A stretch of DNA of 64,000 bases from Chishuiella changwenlii. Lineage in GTDB: Bacteria; Bacteroidota; Bacteroidia; Flavobacteriales; Weeksellaceae. This document shows, in pieces, positions 1 through 9,071 of the stretch. Numbering within the stretch: position 1 is the stretch's first letter; every line of letters starts with the position of its first letter. The stretch covers positions 186,001-250,000 of the forward strand of contig NZ_FRBH01000001.1 in NCBI RefSeq assembly GCF_900142565.1, written 5' to 3'. Made by a program: the position numbers and the translations under genes. A model generated the notes under the pieces. That model did no database searches. It was given only the letters and a program-made list of their open reading frames with translations, and had not been told where the DNA came from.

Positions 1-132
1 ATGATTGCGCTATATATTGCAATGGATAGTTTCGGTACTGCAGGAAATGTAACTGGAGACGGTGCTATTGCAGTAACATTGGACACATTATTCAAGAAAA
101 AAACGATTGATAATTTAACATCCACTCGCTAA
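1..132 (+). CDS. Dicarboxylate/cation symporter, C-terminal fragment (cut by window edge)
   Basis: Only the last 43 codons are present; the gene starts before the window. The peptide contains ALYIAMDSFGTAGNVTGDGA, which resembles the conserved late segment (TM8 region, with the D..GT..NVTGD pattern) of the DAACS sodium/proton:dicarboxylate symporters of the GltP/DctA type. Members are inner-membrane trimers that take up glutamate, aspartate or C4-dicarboxylates. The ATG at position 1 is an internal methionine, not a start. A strong hairpin follows at 166-210. The family call rests on this short motif; the substrate cannot be told. Confidence 0.7.
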   Translation: MIALYIAMDSFGTAGNVTGDGAIAVTLDTLFKKKTIDNLTSTR

Positions 133-165
133 GCTCGTTTTTGCACGAGTCGTTAAATCAAAAGT

Positions 166-210
166 ATTTTACAAAAGTAACTTCTAGTAGGAAAGTTACT
201 TTTGTAAAAT
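166..210 (+). terminator. Hairpin terminator after the symporter gene
   Basis: A perfect 17-bp stem (166-182 with 194-210) lies 34 bp after the symporter stop. It has no clean U-run, so it may act as a 3' stabilising hairpin as much as a terminator. Confidence 0.55.
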
Positions 211-276
211 AATCATGTCATTTTCTCCCCAATAAAAAACGAGCAATATAAATAGTTATTCTTATTTACAAGTTAA

Positions 277-318
277 ACTTTGTACATTTTACTCTTTACA
301 TTATACTTTTTACATTGT
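277..318. repeat. Three tandem copies of a 14-bp unit
   Basis: Units at 277-290, 291-304 and 305-318 read actttgtacatttt, actctttacattat and actttttacattgt. The same 14-bp consensus recurs at 9740-9781 and 53465-53506. The array lies just beyond the 3' end of the S41 peptidase gene. Confidence 0.8.
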
Positions 319-331
319 ACATTAAAAAAGA

Positions 332-1897
332 TTAATTAGAATTTTTCAGCACTTTATTTCCATTTTTTATATCCTGTAAAATCCATTCTAACTCAATATC
401 CCTATTTTTTCTTCTAGAATCTAATGTTGGTTTTATTTCTTTATTTGGGTAAACGCCATGCCCAAGCTCTATTCTTTGTTTAATTGGAGATAGATAAACT
501 GTTCCTACAGAAATTTTTAATTTAGAATGTGGTAAAGTAAATTTTGGCATTAAGCCAGCCACAGTTCCATTATAATCCCCTCCTGTTTCTTCTCCCACAA
601 AAAAACCTCTTTTATTTTCGTTAAGATTAGCAGCTATTAATGCTGATGCAGAATAAGAACCTCCATTTATTATAACATATAAATTACCATTATAAACCAA
701 ATCTTTCTCAATTTTTGTAAAAGAAAACGGCATGTGTAACTCATATTCATTCTCATCATTTTTAAATGTTGAAAAATAAGAATACCCAGAACCAATCCAT
801 AAAAATGGATAAGAGGCTACAGGAAAAAGATTATACATCGACTTACCAAATGATGTTTTATTCGCAACAATTTTTTTTCCTAAGAATTTATCAGAATCAT
901 CTACTAAATAAGCATACAAATAGTGAGCATCTTTTACAAAACCTCCTCCATTATTTCTTATATCTAAAATTAAATTCTGTACGTTATTATTTTTTATATC
1001 AGTAAAAACTTCTTTGTAAAGCCTACGTATTTTCCCTTTTCTAAAATCAGTAATTTTTAATACAGCAATTGTACTATCATTTGTTGGGAAAGTTAGGTTT
1101 TTAGAATATCGCTTTGTTGATTTACTATAACCATACTTTTTTTGTTTTAACTTTATTTGACGCTTTACTGTTTTAGAAATAGTATCAACAGGTTTTATAC
1201 TTTTCTCTTCCTTTGTCTTAACCTTTGGAAACTCTCTAAATGTTTTTTTACTAAGAATTTTATCTCCCATTAAAAATGTCAATTCAACAGAATCCTTTAT
1301 TCCTTGTTCTAACGTAATATAATTTAGAAATGTTCTGCCAAATAAATTGTTAGAAAATGTTTTATTATTTCCATCTCCATAAACACTTGGTTTATATTTT
1401 TTTATTAAATCTTCTACCGAAACATTATCAATATATAAGAGTACAGCTCCCGAATTAATTGGATTAGTTTTAGAAAAATCTTTTACTAAAAAAATAGAAT
1501 CATTTTCAAAGAAGAAACTATAATTATGGAATACGGATTTAGATTCTTTATATTTCTTTAATTCCTTTTTAGTTAACTTTTTATACAAAGGATAAACATC
1601 TGTATGTCCATGTTTTAAACTTCTAAAAATTGGAAATAGTTTTAAATACAGTTCATTTGGAGTTAATGGTTTATTTATTGTATTCTTTAAACTATCAAAC
1701 TTGTAATCGATTGACTTTTTCGATTGATATAAATCTAGTTTAGCATGATAACGTTTTAATTTTTTGTAAACAAAATCAACATCCTTCTTTAAATCTTTTA
1801 CAGCAATATCCTCGTCAATATGTTTATTATATTCACGAACAGAAGTACATCCAAAAAGCAGTATTAAAATTAAAAAGAAGGAGAATGTTTTATTCAT
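332..1897 (-). CDS. S41 family (C-terminal processing) peptidase, predicted lipoprotein
   Basis: A 521-residue serine peptidase of the S41/tail-specific protease family. The N-terminus has a lipoprotein signal with lipobox LLFGC (Cys17), so it should be anchored in the envelope. The second half carries the family core LDIRNNGGG (about residues 311-319) and the nucleophile region GGSYSASA (about 412-419, probable catalytic Ser416), followed by GEETGG. A PDZ-like segment may lie around residues 140-220, but this is inferred. It starts 11 bp after the stop of the HD phosphohydrolase gene, so the two are probably co-transcribed. S41 members of this type degrade peptides or proteins in the periplasm; the substrate is unknown. 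Confidence 0.88.
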   Translation of the reverse strand: MNKTFSFFLILILLFGCTSVREYNKHIDEDIAVKDLKKDVDFVYKKLKRYHAKLDLYQSKKSIDYKFDSLKNTINKPLTPNELYLKLFPIFRSLKHGHTDVYPLYKKLTKKELKKYKESKSVFHNYSFFFENDSIFLVKDFSKTNPINSGAVLLYIDNVSVEDLIKKYKPSVYGDGNNKTFSNNLFGRTFLNYITLEQGIKDSVELTFLMGDKILSKKTFREFPKVKTKEEKSIKPVDTISKTVKRQIKLKQKKYGYSKSTKRYSKNLTFPTNDSTIAVLKITDFRKGKIRRLYKEVFTDIKNNNVQNLILDIRNNGGGFVKDAHYLYAYLVDDSDKFLGKKIVANKTSFGKSMYNLFPVASYPFLWIGSGYSYFSTFKNDENEYELHMPFSFTKIEKDLVYNGNLYVIINGGSYSASALIAANLNENKRGFFVGEETGGDYNGTVAGLMPKFTLPHSKLKISVGTVYLSPIKQRIELGHGVYPNKEIKPTLDSRRKNRDIELEWILQDIKNGNKVLKNSN

Positions 1898-1908
1898 TTA
1901 CTTATTAT

Positions 1909-2511
1909 TTACATTTTTACTTCACGATAAAATTGTTGTATAAAATTTTCCATGTAAGCATGACGTTCTTCGGCAATATCTTTTGCTGTTTTAGTATTAA
2001 TTAACTCTTTTAAGGTAAATAATTTATCATAAAAATGTTGCACACTAGAAGCATTTTTCGACTGATCTTCAGGATTATATAAAATATTTCCTACACTACC
2101 CCCGTAAGCAAAACAACGTGCAATTCCAACAGCACCTATCGCATCTAACCTATCAGCATCCTGTACAATTTCAGCTTCAATAGATGTTGGTACATTTCCT
2201 TTACTAAAAGACACTTGAGAAACAATTTCATTTACTCGCTCAATTGTTTCTTCATCCACATTTAAAGATTGTAAAAATTGAGTAATTAATTCTTTTGATT
2301 TATCAACTCCATCATGTAATTTATAATCTCCGACATCGTGTACCCAAGCTGCTAATTCTACCAAAAATGGATCTGCATTCTCTTTTTCTAAAATCTTTCT
2401 CGCGTTTATTACAACTCGTTCTATATGAAAGTAATCGTGTCCTGTTCCTTCTTCTAAGAAGGTTTTTCTAATATAAGCTTGTGTCGCTGTTAAAATATCT
2501 TGTTTATTCAT
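1909..2511 (-). CDS. HD-domain metal-dependent phosphohydrolase
   Basis: A 200-residue cytoplasmic protein with the HD-superfamily metal ligands: an early His in GHDYFHIERV, the HD pair in AAWVHDVGDYK, and a distal Asp in VQDADRLDAIG. The length and order match the YedJ/YpgQ-type HD proteins, some of which hydrolyse nucleotides. It is the first gene of a two-gene unit with the S41 peptidase 11 bp downstream; no functional link is obvious. A terminator hairpin belonging to the subtilase gene separates it from that gene upstream. Confidence 0.88.
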   Translation of the reverse strand: MNKQDILTATQAYIRKTFLEEGTGHDYFHIERVVINARKILEKENADPFLVELAAWVHDVGDYKLHDGVDKSKELITQFLQSLNVDEETIERVNEIVSQVSFSKGNVPTSIEAEIVQDADRLDAIGAVGIARCFAYGGSVGNILYNPEDQSKNASSVQHFYDKLFTLKELINTKTAKDIAEERHAYMENFIQQFYREVKM

Positions 2512-2523
2512 GTAATTATATAA

Positions 2524-2554
2524 AAAACTTCAATAGCTAAGCTATTGAAGTTTT
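2524..2554 (-). terminator. Rho-independent terminator of the 2576-4645 subtilase gene
   Basis: A perfect 14-bp inverted repeat around cttcaatagc/gctattgaag with a 3-base loop; on the minus strand it runs into a T-rich tract. Confidence 0.8.
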
Positions 2555-2575
2555 ATTTAATGTTTACTAAAAACT

Positions 2576-4645
2576 TTACTGTTTAACAATTTTTTTAGTT
2601 GTAATACCTTTATCCGTTGTTATGTTTATAATATAAACACCTACAGGTAAAGAAGAAACATTTATTCTATCCGATTTTGTTGTAGAAATTAATTTTCCTG
2701 TTAAATCTATTACATCAACTTTTTTAATTTTTTCTGTCGTTTTTATGTTAACAATATCTTTCGCTAATGTTGGATAAACAGCCGTAACAGATTTTACATT
2801 TACCTCATCAGTATTTAAACTTTCTAATTTTGCTCCCGTAACCAATAATGTATAATCTTGATTTGAAGATTTACCTTCGTGATTAATCAAATCACTTTTA
2901 TTTGATACAATAATTTTATATTTCCTACCAGCAACTGTATTTTTTATTAGAATTTGTTCTACATTATCTACTGTATTATCTCCTTTTACAGCTGCTCCTG
3001 TAACATTAGCTAAGTCTAATTTCCAAGGTAAATACTCCTCATTGGTTTCGGTATCAAAAACTCTAACATCCAAATCATTTACTAACTTAGAAGATATATC
3101 ATCCATACGACCTAATGTTGATGACATAAAATCTGCCGCAGGATCTATCCAAGAAATTGTAACTTTTAATTCTTCTCCATTAGAAGAAAAAATTTCTTCA
3201 TCATCTATTCCTGAAATTTTCATTTTTCTATTCATAAAGTTCTCTCCATTATGTAATGCGAGAATTAATTCTGCACTCTTTTTAGCATCCAATAATCCCC
3301 AACCATACCAATTATCTGGCCCTTCGAAATTTCCAGCCTCTATAGCTGTATGTATTAATAAAGCTTTTATTTCATCAGAAAAAAAGTAATAGCCAGGATC
3401 ATTAATCAACTGTCTTTTTAATTGTGTTAAAGCTCCTACTGCTCCAGTAACAATTGGTGCAGAGTAAGATGTACCATTACCTCTAGTTGATGTTGATATA
3501 GACGCTGGATTTGTTGAACTAATTGTTGGTGCTATAACACTTGTTCCTACAGCAACCAAATCTGGTTTAATTGCTCCATCTTTACGTGGACCAACACTAC
3601 TGTAACTTGATCTAATAATTTGAAAAGGAGAGTCTACTTTGTTATCATCTGTAGCAGGTATATCTATTGCTCCAACAACAATAATATTTTTTGCCAAAGA
3701 ACCATTTCCAATACAATAAGCTCCAAGATAACAATTTGAAGTGGGTACAATTTCTCCTTCAGCAAATGGAACATATCCACCTCCTGCCCAACGGTATTTA
3801 TTATCTGTTTGGCCAGGTCCAGTTCCGTAATAATTACCAGAAGATTTTACAATAGTAAATTTTGGGTCAGCATACACAATCTTGTCTATAGACTGGTCAT
3901 TAGATTGATAAGCTCCAGATAATGTTTGATTAGGATTATTCATAAGAGTCGTATTAACTGGATAATAAAATCCTTCTCCTAACGAACCACTTGTTGCAGT
4001 CTCTTTTGACCAACCATTATTAACTCCATAAGAATGATTAGAGATATATTCTCCGTATTCTACTATTTTAGAAAATCTATCACCATTAGCTGTATCACTA
4101 TAACCAGCATGCTTAACTGTTGCTTTTGGTAATACACCCTTAGCTACACCAGGAATTGTAAAAAATGTATATCGCCCTTCTGCTGCTATAAATCCTGCAA
4201 CATTTGTTGCGTGAGAAGAATTTTGTTGTGCGCCATTTTCTAAATCTATAATTCTACTCATTCCAGCGTTAGCTAAATCTCTAAACTCTCCATGAGTTGC
4301 CAAAACTGTTCCTCCATCAAATATAGCAATAGACATATTCTCTCCATTAATAGAAATTCCTGCTATTGCTCCAGACTGTAATTCTGTAATATTAGAAGCT
4401 GAATTACTTCTTATATCAGCTGATGTTAATATTGCTATTTCATCTGCAGAGATATTTGATATTACATCTATATTTTCATTTAGAAAGTTAGAGGATGACT
4501 TACTTTTCTGATTAAGACTTTGTACATACTCATTCTTTTTTTTCACTTCCGAATGAAAGTCCTTTTTAAGTTCTTCTTTTGTTTGTGCTGTCGCAAAACC
4601 ATATGACAATACAATAACTGCCAATGATAGTAAATTTTTTTTCAT
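2576..4645 (-). CDS. Subtilisin-like (S8) serine protease with T9SS C-terminal sorting domain
   Basis: A 689-residue secreted protease. A Sec signal peptide ends near residue 20 (GFATAQ), a charged pro-like segment follows, then the S8 triad: Asp110 (IAIFDGGTV), His145 (NSSHATNVAG) and Ser393 (GNGTSYSAP), with oxyanion Asn near 271 (SSGN). A beta-sandwich follows, and about the last 70 residues form a type A T9SS sorting domain (VYPTLAKDI ... LPVGVYIINI ... KKIVKQ). The enzyme should leave the cell by the type IX system and end up on the surface or in the medium. The next gene upstream, on the same strand, is a paralog of nearly the same length. A 93-bp stretch (2990-3082) is almost identical to 5174-5266 in that paralog. 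Confidence 0.95.
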   Translation of the reverse strand: MKKNLLSLAVIVLSYGFATAQTKEELKKDFHSEVKKKNEYVQSLNQKSKSSSNFLNENIDVISNISADEIAILTSADIRSNSASNITELQSGAIAGISINGENMSIAIFDGGTVLATHGEFRDLANAGMSRIIDLENGAQQNSSHATNVAGFIAAEGRYTFFTIPGVAKGVLPKATVKHAGYSDTANGDRFSKIVEYGEYISNHSYGVNNGWSKETATSGSLGEGFYYPVNTTLMNNPNQTLSGAYQSNDQSIDKIVYADPKFTIVKSSGNYYGTGPGQTDNKYRWAGGGYVPFAEGEIVPTSNCYLGAYCIGNGSLAKNIIVVGAIDIPATDDNKVDSPFQIIRSSYSSVGPRKDGAIKPDLVAVGTSVIAPTISSTNPASISTSTRGNGTSYSAPIVTGAVGALTQLKRQLINDPGYYFFSDEIKALLIHTAIEAGNFEGPDNWYGWGLLDAKKSAELILALHNGENFMNRKMKISGIDDEEIFSSNGEELKVTISWIDPAADFMSSTLGRMDDISSKLVNDLDVRVFDTETNEEYLPWKLDLANVTGAAVKGDNTVDNVEQILIKNTVAGRKYKIIVSNKSDLINHEGKSSNQDYTLLVTGAKLESLNTDEVNVKSVTAVYPTLAKDIVNIKTTEKIKKVDVIDLTGKLISTTKSDRINVSSLPVGVYIINITTDKGITTKKIVKQ

Positions 4646-4704
4646 GTTAAAAAGCGTTAATTTTAATTATTGTTACACTAAAATAAACGTTTATTAATAA
4701 AAAA

Positions 4705-4739
4705 CATAAGCCCAATCTCTTTAAGAGATTGGGCTTATG
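4705..4739 (-). terminator. Rho-independent terminator of the 4760-6847 subtilase gene
   Basis: A perfect 16-bp stem (4705-4720 with 4724-4739) around aagcccaatctct; on the minus strand it is followed by a T-run. It separates the two subtilase genes into independent transcripts. Confidence 0.88.
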
Positions 4740-4759
4740 AGAAAAATTGAATTATAATT

Positions 4760-6847
4760 TTACTGTTTAACAATTTTCTTTGTTGTAACGCCTTTATCTG
4801 TTGTAATGTTTATAATATAAACACCTACAGGTAAAGAAGATACATTTACTCTATCCGTTTTTGTTGATAAAACTAGTTTTCCTGTTAAATCTATTACATC
4901 AACTTTCTGAATTTTTTCTGTTGTTTTTACATGAATAATGTCTTTCGCTATTGTTGGATAAACAGAAGTAATAGATTTTACATTTACCTCATCAGTATTT
5001 AAATTCTCTAATGTTATCCCAGTAATTAACAATGTATAATTTTGATTAGATAAAGCATCATTATCATCTATTAAATCTCCTTTATTAGAAACTACTACTT
5101 TATATTTTCTTCCCGCGACAGGATTTTTAATTAGAATTTGCTCTATATTATCTACTGTGTTATCTCCTTTTATAGCTGCTCCTGTAACATTAGCTAAGTC
5201 TAATTTCCAAGGTAAATGCTCCTCATTGGTTTCGGTATCAAAAACTCTAACATCCAAATCATTTACCAATTTAGAAGAAGTGTCATGTACTAAATCTTCA
5301 ATTTTTTCTAAAATATTTTTTGCTGCTGGATCTATCCAAGTAACGGTCACTTTTAGTTCTTTATCATTATTAGCAGTAATTAATTTCTCATAGTTTATTC
5401 CAGAGACTTTCTCATTTCGTTCAAACACAATTTCTTTATTATGTGCTGCTAAAACAGTTTCTGCAGCTTTTTTAGCATCTAATAATCCCCAACCAAATTT
5501 ATTATCTGGACCGTCAAACAATCCTGCTTCTTGTGTTGTATGTAATAAAAAAGCTTTTACTTCATCTGAATTGAAGTAATAAGTTGAATCACCTGTTAAT
5601 AATCTTTTTAATTGCGTTATGGCTCCTACAACTCCTGTTACCTTTGGAGATGAATAAGAAGTTCCACTGCCAATTATATATGAGGTATTATTTGGTAATG
5701 TTGGTCCTATTACTCTCGTACCAACAGCTACTAAATCTGGTTTTATTGCCCCATCTTTTCTTGGTCCAGCACTACTATAACTTGAATGTATAATTTCTGA
5801 TGAAGAAGTCACCTTATTATCTCCAGTTTGTGGAATATCTATTGCTCCAACAACAATAATATTTTTTGCTAAAGATCCTAAACCAATACAGTATGCACCA
5901 GTTTGGCAATTATCATGAGGTATTAAATCCCCTTCTTCAAATTTTATCCCATCTTCCTTATATAAGTTATAATTAAAAGATGCATAAGTACCTGGACCAT
6001 AACCATATTCATTTCCAGCACCTTTTACAATTGTGTAAGTAGGAAATTGATAGCTAATTAAATCAAAATTAGAATCAGCTTCATGGTATACTCCAAATAA
6101 AGTCTCGTTTGGTGATGATAAATAAGCTACAGGTGTTGAGAATAATAACCCTTGACCTGTTTCATGTGTTTGATCGCTAATAATACTCCATCCTAACTCT
6201 GCTGCATAAGAGTGATTAGATATATGTTTTCCAAAACTCAATATTTTTTGATGAACATTTAATCCATTTATATCATTATAACCTGCACTGCTAATTTTAG
6301 TTTTGGGAAGTACACCCTTTGCTATATGTGGTGTTTGTATCTGTTCTCCTGTCTGACTATCCGTTAATGTAACATCTACAAAGCCTTCGCCAGCAATAAC
6401 ACCTGCCACAAAAATTGCATGACTATTTAATTCTTGTGCTCCATTCTCTAGATCTGTTATTCTGTTTTGGTCTGGATTATCTAAATCTCTAAATTCTTGA
6501 TGAGTAGATAATATTCTTCCTCCATCAAAAATTGTAATCTCCATATTTTCTCCATTTAAAGAAAAACCATTAATAAAACCATTTTGCAAAGCTTCTATAT
6601 TAGAAGCTGAATTAGCTCTATCATCAATTAATTTATTATAAACAATAAATTGATCAGTTGCTGCAACTATAGTTGTTATATCTCTATCAATTAATTTTCT
6701 TAATGATTTATTTTGCTTTTTATTAAAGAGAGCTTCGTTTTTTTCTTTTTGTAATCTAAATTTTTCTAATAATTCTTGCTTATTCTGAGCATAAGAAACG
6801 TTAAGTAGAAATGTAAAAAATGTAATAGAAAGTAATTTTTTATTCAT
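4760..6847 (-). CDS. Subtilisin-like (S8) serine protease with T9SS C-terminal sorting domain, paralog
   Basis: A 695-residue paralog of the neighbouring protease. I start it at ATG 6847 (MNKKLLSITFF), giving a clean signal peptide ending in SYAQ; an in-frame ATG two codons upstream (6853) is the alternative. Triad: Asp108 (ITIFDGGRI), His143 (LNSHAIFVAG), and the Ser in GSGTSYSSPKVTG. The C-terminal sorting domain (LPVGVYIINI ... KKIVKQ) is nearly identical to that of its neighbour, while the catalytic-domain loops differ, e.g. a threonine/glutamine-rich insert near residues 158-175. It therefore probably has a different substrate range but the same T9SS export route. Confidence 0.94.
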   Translation of the reverse strand: MNKKLLSITFFTFLLNVSYAQNKQELLEKFRLQKEKNEALFNKKQNKSLRKLIDRDITTIVAATDQFIVYNKLIDDRANSASNIEALQNGFINGFSLNGENMEITIFDGGRILSTHQEFRDLDNPDQNRITDLENGAQELNSHAIFVAGVIAGEGFVDVTLTDSQTGEQIQTPHIAKGVLPKTKISSAGYNDINGLNVHQKILSFGKHISNHSYAAELGWSIISDQTHETGQGLLFSTPVAYLSSPNETLFGVYHEADSNFDLISYQFPTYTIVKGAGNEYGYGPGTYASFNYNLYKEDGIKFEEGDLIPHDNCQTGAYCIGLGSLAKNIIVVGAIDIPQTGDNKVTSSSEIIHSSYSSAGPRKDGAIKPDLVAVGTRVIGPTLPNNTSYIIGSGTSYSSPKVTGVVGAITQLKRLLTGDSTYYFNSDEVKAFLLHTTQEAGLFDGPDNKFGWGLLDAKKAAETVLAAHNKEIVFERNEKVSGINYEKLITANNDKELKVTVTWIDPAAKNILEKIEDLVHDTSSKLVNDLDVRVFDTETNEEHLPWKLDLANVTGAAIKGDNTVDNIEQILIKNPVAGRKYKVVVSNKGDLIDDNDALSNQNYTLLITGITLENLNTDEVNVKSITSVYPTIAKDIIHVKTTEKIQKVDVIDLTGKLVLSTKTDRVNVSSLPVGVYIINITTDKGVTTKKIVKQ

Positions 6848-7244
6848 AATCATTATTTTTAAAATTATTATTACTAAAATATTAATTTTGGATTCAACAA
6901 AAGAATAACGAATACTTTAATTTTAACCATAAGTTATTTTATATCAATACATTAATAACTTAATTATATTATTGTTTTAACCATTTTTATCGGATTTATT
7001 ATACATAATCAACTTATTAAATCGATATCTAAAACAATTAAACAAGATTTTATTTACCTTTATTTTAATAAAAAATTTATCTTATTTAATTCTCTTATAA
7101 ATAACCAATCATATCCTCTTTCATAAAAAAATTTAGAAAAACAAATTATACGATTATTAAAATATAAAATATCCAAAATTATTCATATATTTGCACCTCA
7201 AATTTGTAAAACGGGACGAGTTCCCACAATAAATTAGTTATATT
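6848..7244. other. AT-rich intergenic region between a subtilase gene and rpsP
   Basis: About 400 bp of very AT-rich sequence between two divergent genes. I see no ORF or RNA gene in it. It must hold the promoter of the subtilase (not recognisable) and the rpsP promoter near its right end. Confidence 0.6.
7186..7193 (+). promoter_or_regulatory. Bacteroidetes -7 element for rpsP
   Basis: tatatttg matches the TAnnTTTG consensus, about 50 bp before the rpsP ATG. No clear -33 TTTG is visible. Confidence 0.55.
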
Positions 7245-7772
7245 ATGGCTACAAGAATTAGATTACAAAGACACGGTCGTAAAGGAAAACCATTCTTTCA
7301 CATCGTAGTTGCTGACTCAAGAGCAAAACGTGATGGTCGTTTCATCGAAAAATTAGGTACTTACAACCCAATTACTAACCCTGCAACAGTTGTTTTAAAC
7401 GTTGAAGCAGCAGTAAAATGGTTACAAACAGGTGCTGAACCATCTAACACAGCTAAAGCTTTATTATCTTACAAAGGTGCTTACATGAAGAAACACTTAT
7501 TAGGAGGTGTTGCTAAAGGAGCATTTTCGCAAGAAGAGGCTGATAAGCGTTTCGCTGCTTGGTTAGAAGGTAAAGATGCTAAAGTTCAAGCTAAAAAAGA
7601 CGGTTTAACTTCAAACGCTGCTGCTAATAAAGCTGCTGCATTAGAAGCTGAAAAAGCTGTTAGCGAAGCTCGTGTAAAAGCTGCTCAAGAAGTTGAAGCT
7701 GCTGCACAAGCTGAAGAAACTCCTGCTGAAGAAGCAGAAGGTACAACTGAAGAAGTTGCTACAGAAGAATAA
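7245..7772 (+). CDS. rpsP: 30S ribosomal protein S16 with long acidic C-terminal extension
   Basis: The first 80 or so residues are S16: the start MATRIRLQRHGRKGKPFFHI and the stretch DGRFIEKLGTYNP are diagnostic. It binds 16S rRNA in the small subunit. At 175 residues it is about twice the usual length. The extra part is an Ala/Glu/Lys-rich, helix-prone tail (roughly residues 105-175) ending EEVATEE. Long S16 proteins occur in Bacteroidetes, so this is probably real and not a fusion artefact. rimM follows after 23 bp, the classic rpsP-rimM arrangement. Confidence 0.97.
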   Translation: MATRIRLQRHGRKGKPFFHIVVADSRAKRDGRFIEKLGTYNPITNPATVVLNVEAAVKWLQTGAEPSNTAKALLSYKGAYMKKHLLGGVAKGAFSQEEADKRFAAWLEGKDAKVQAKKDGLTSNAAANKAAALEAEKAVSEARVKAAQEVEAAAQAEETPAEEAEGTTEEVATEE

Positions 7773-7795
7773 TTTTAAAGTTCAGACACGTTCCA

Positions 7796-8320
7796 ATGAC
7801 AAAAAATGATTGCTACTATTTAGGTAAAGTTACAAAGAGACATGGTTTCAAAGGTAATTTAATCATTCATTTGGATACAGACGAACCAGAATTATACGAT
7901 ACTTTGGAAGCAGTGTACATCGAACAAGATGGTACACTGATTCCATTTTTTTTTGAAACTGCACAGCCTTATCAAGGCAATAAATTATTAGTAAAGTTTG
8001 AAGATGTAGAAGATGACGCTGTAGATAGATTAATCAACAGAGAATTATATCTTCCTTTAAAATCTTTACCACAATTAACTGGAACCGATTTTTATTACCA
8101 CGAAATTATCGGATTCACAATTTACGATCAGTCTAATACAGAAGTAGGAACAATAAAATCTGTAAATGATTCTGCTGCACAAGCTTATTTTGAAGTTGAT
8201 GCAAACGGAAAAGAGATTTTAATTCCAATGATAGACGAATGGATTTTAGAAGTTAACCGCGAAGAAAAAGCAATGTTAGTTCAAATCCCTGATGGTTTAT
8301 TAGAAATTTATTTGGGATAA
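7796..8320 (+). CDS. rimM: 16S rRNA processing protein RimM
   Basis: A 174-residue ribosome maturation factor that binds S19 and helps 30S head assembly. The N-terminal RimM barrel starts YYLGKVTKRHGFKGNLIIHL, and the C-terminal PRC-barrel contains DFYYHEIIGFTIYD and ILIPMIDEWI. Full length for the family. It lies 23 bp downstream of rpsP and is probably co-transcribed. Two short tandem-repeat arrays follow immediately after its stop. Confidence 0.96.
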   Translation: MTKNDCYYLGKVTKRHGFKGNLIIHLDTDEPELYDTLEAVYIEQDGTLIPFFFETAQPYQGNKLLVKFEDVEDDAVDRLINRELYLPLKSLPQLTGTDFYYHEIIGFTIYDQSNTEVGTIKSVNDSAAQAYFEVDANGKEILIPMIDEWILEVNREEKAMLVQIPDGLLEIYLG

Positions 8321-8366
8321 GTGTTAATGTGTTAATGTGTTAATGTGTTAATGTGTTAATGTGTTT
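8321..8366. repeat. Five tandem copies of gtgttaat
   Basis: Five perfect 8-bp units occupy 8321-8360, followed by a partial unit. The array begins at the first base after the rimM stop codon. Confidence 0.95.
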
Positions 8367-8375
8367 AAGGCACAA

Positions 8376-8423
8376 CTTAATTCTTAATTCTTAATTCTTA
8401 ATTCTTAATTCTTAATTCTTAAT
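8376..8423. repeat. Nearly seven tandem copies of cttaatt
   Basis: Six perfect 7-bp units (8376-8417) plus cttaat. The array runs into the 3' end of the ABC ATPase gene and supplies its stop codon and last Lys-Asn codons. The same heptamer appears once in 62725-62740. Confidence 0.95.
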
Positions 8424-9071
8424 ATACCCTACTTTAATCAAATCATTCCTATCTTTAATTTCAATTAAAACTCCGTTTTTTAAGTAATGATTTCTGGTAG
8501 CAATGTTCATTACATAATCAAACTGATGATCTGAAATAATAATTCCTTTATTCTTTGATTGTTCTACAATAAAATTAGAAATTTTATTAATTAATATTGG
8601 TGATAAACCAGCAAATGGTTCATCTAAAATACAAAATTTACTATCTGAGAAAAGATATAATTTAACTTGCAGATAGCGCAACGTTCCGTACGATAAATCT
8701 TTTACTCTATTCTTTATAATTTCATCAATAACATTGTCATCCAAGAATAATTTTTTTTGGAAATCATCGGTAAAAAACAAGTTGATAAGCTTACTTACTT
8801 TTAGGTTTTTTGGAAAATGGTTAAATTGTGTAGCAAATGAGATTCCTTGTTTTATTTCGAATGTATTTTTCTTTACTTCACCATCAATTCGAACAAATTT
8901 TTGCTCCGCTGAAGTTGATCCAAATATTACATCAAACAATGTTGTTTTTCCACTACCATTTCTTCCTATAATAGAAACAATATCGCTTGTTTTGACATGC
9001 AAAACTATTGACCTTAATATTTTATTACCATTATATGATTTCTGAATGCTATCAATTTCTAATAAAGACAT
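8412..9071 (-). CDS. ABC transporter ATP-binding protein
   Basis: A 219-residue stand-alone ATPase subunit. Walker A GRNGSGKT is at residues 36-43, the Q-loop Gln near 82, an atypical signature LSYGT at 126-130, Walker B CILDEP at 147-152 and the switch His182 (SDHQ). AGLSP after Walker B and SDHQ resemble the LptB/branched-chain-type ATPases. Its start overlaps the stop of the small membrane protein upstream by 13 bp, so it is the last gene of a coupled three-gene unit. No full-size permease is present; the two small membrane proteins are the only local partners. The stop codon lies inside a 7-bp tandem repeat. Confidence 0.9.
   Translation of the reverse strand: MSLLEIDSIQKSYNGNKILRSIVLHVKTSDIVSIIGRNGSGKTTLFDVIFGSTSAEQKFVRIDGEVKKNTFEIKQGISFATQFNHFPKNLKVSKLINLFFTDDFQKKLFLDDNVIDEIIKNRVKDLSYGTLRYLQVKLYLFSDSKFCILDEPFAGLSPILINKISNFIVEQSKNKGIIISDHQFDYVMNIATRNHYLKNGVLIEIKDRNDLIKVGYIKN

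Noticed and set aside
8321-8423. Possible CRISPR array
   Set aside because: Units are 7-8 bp with no spacers; plain microsatellites.
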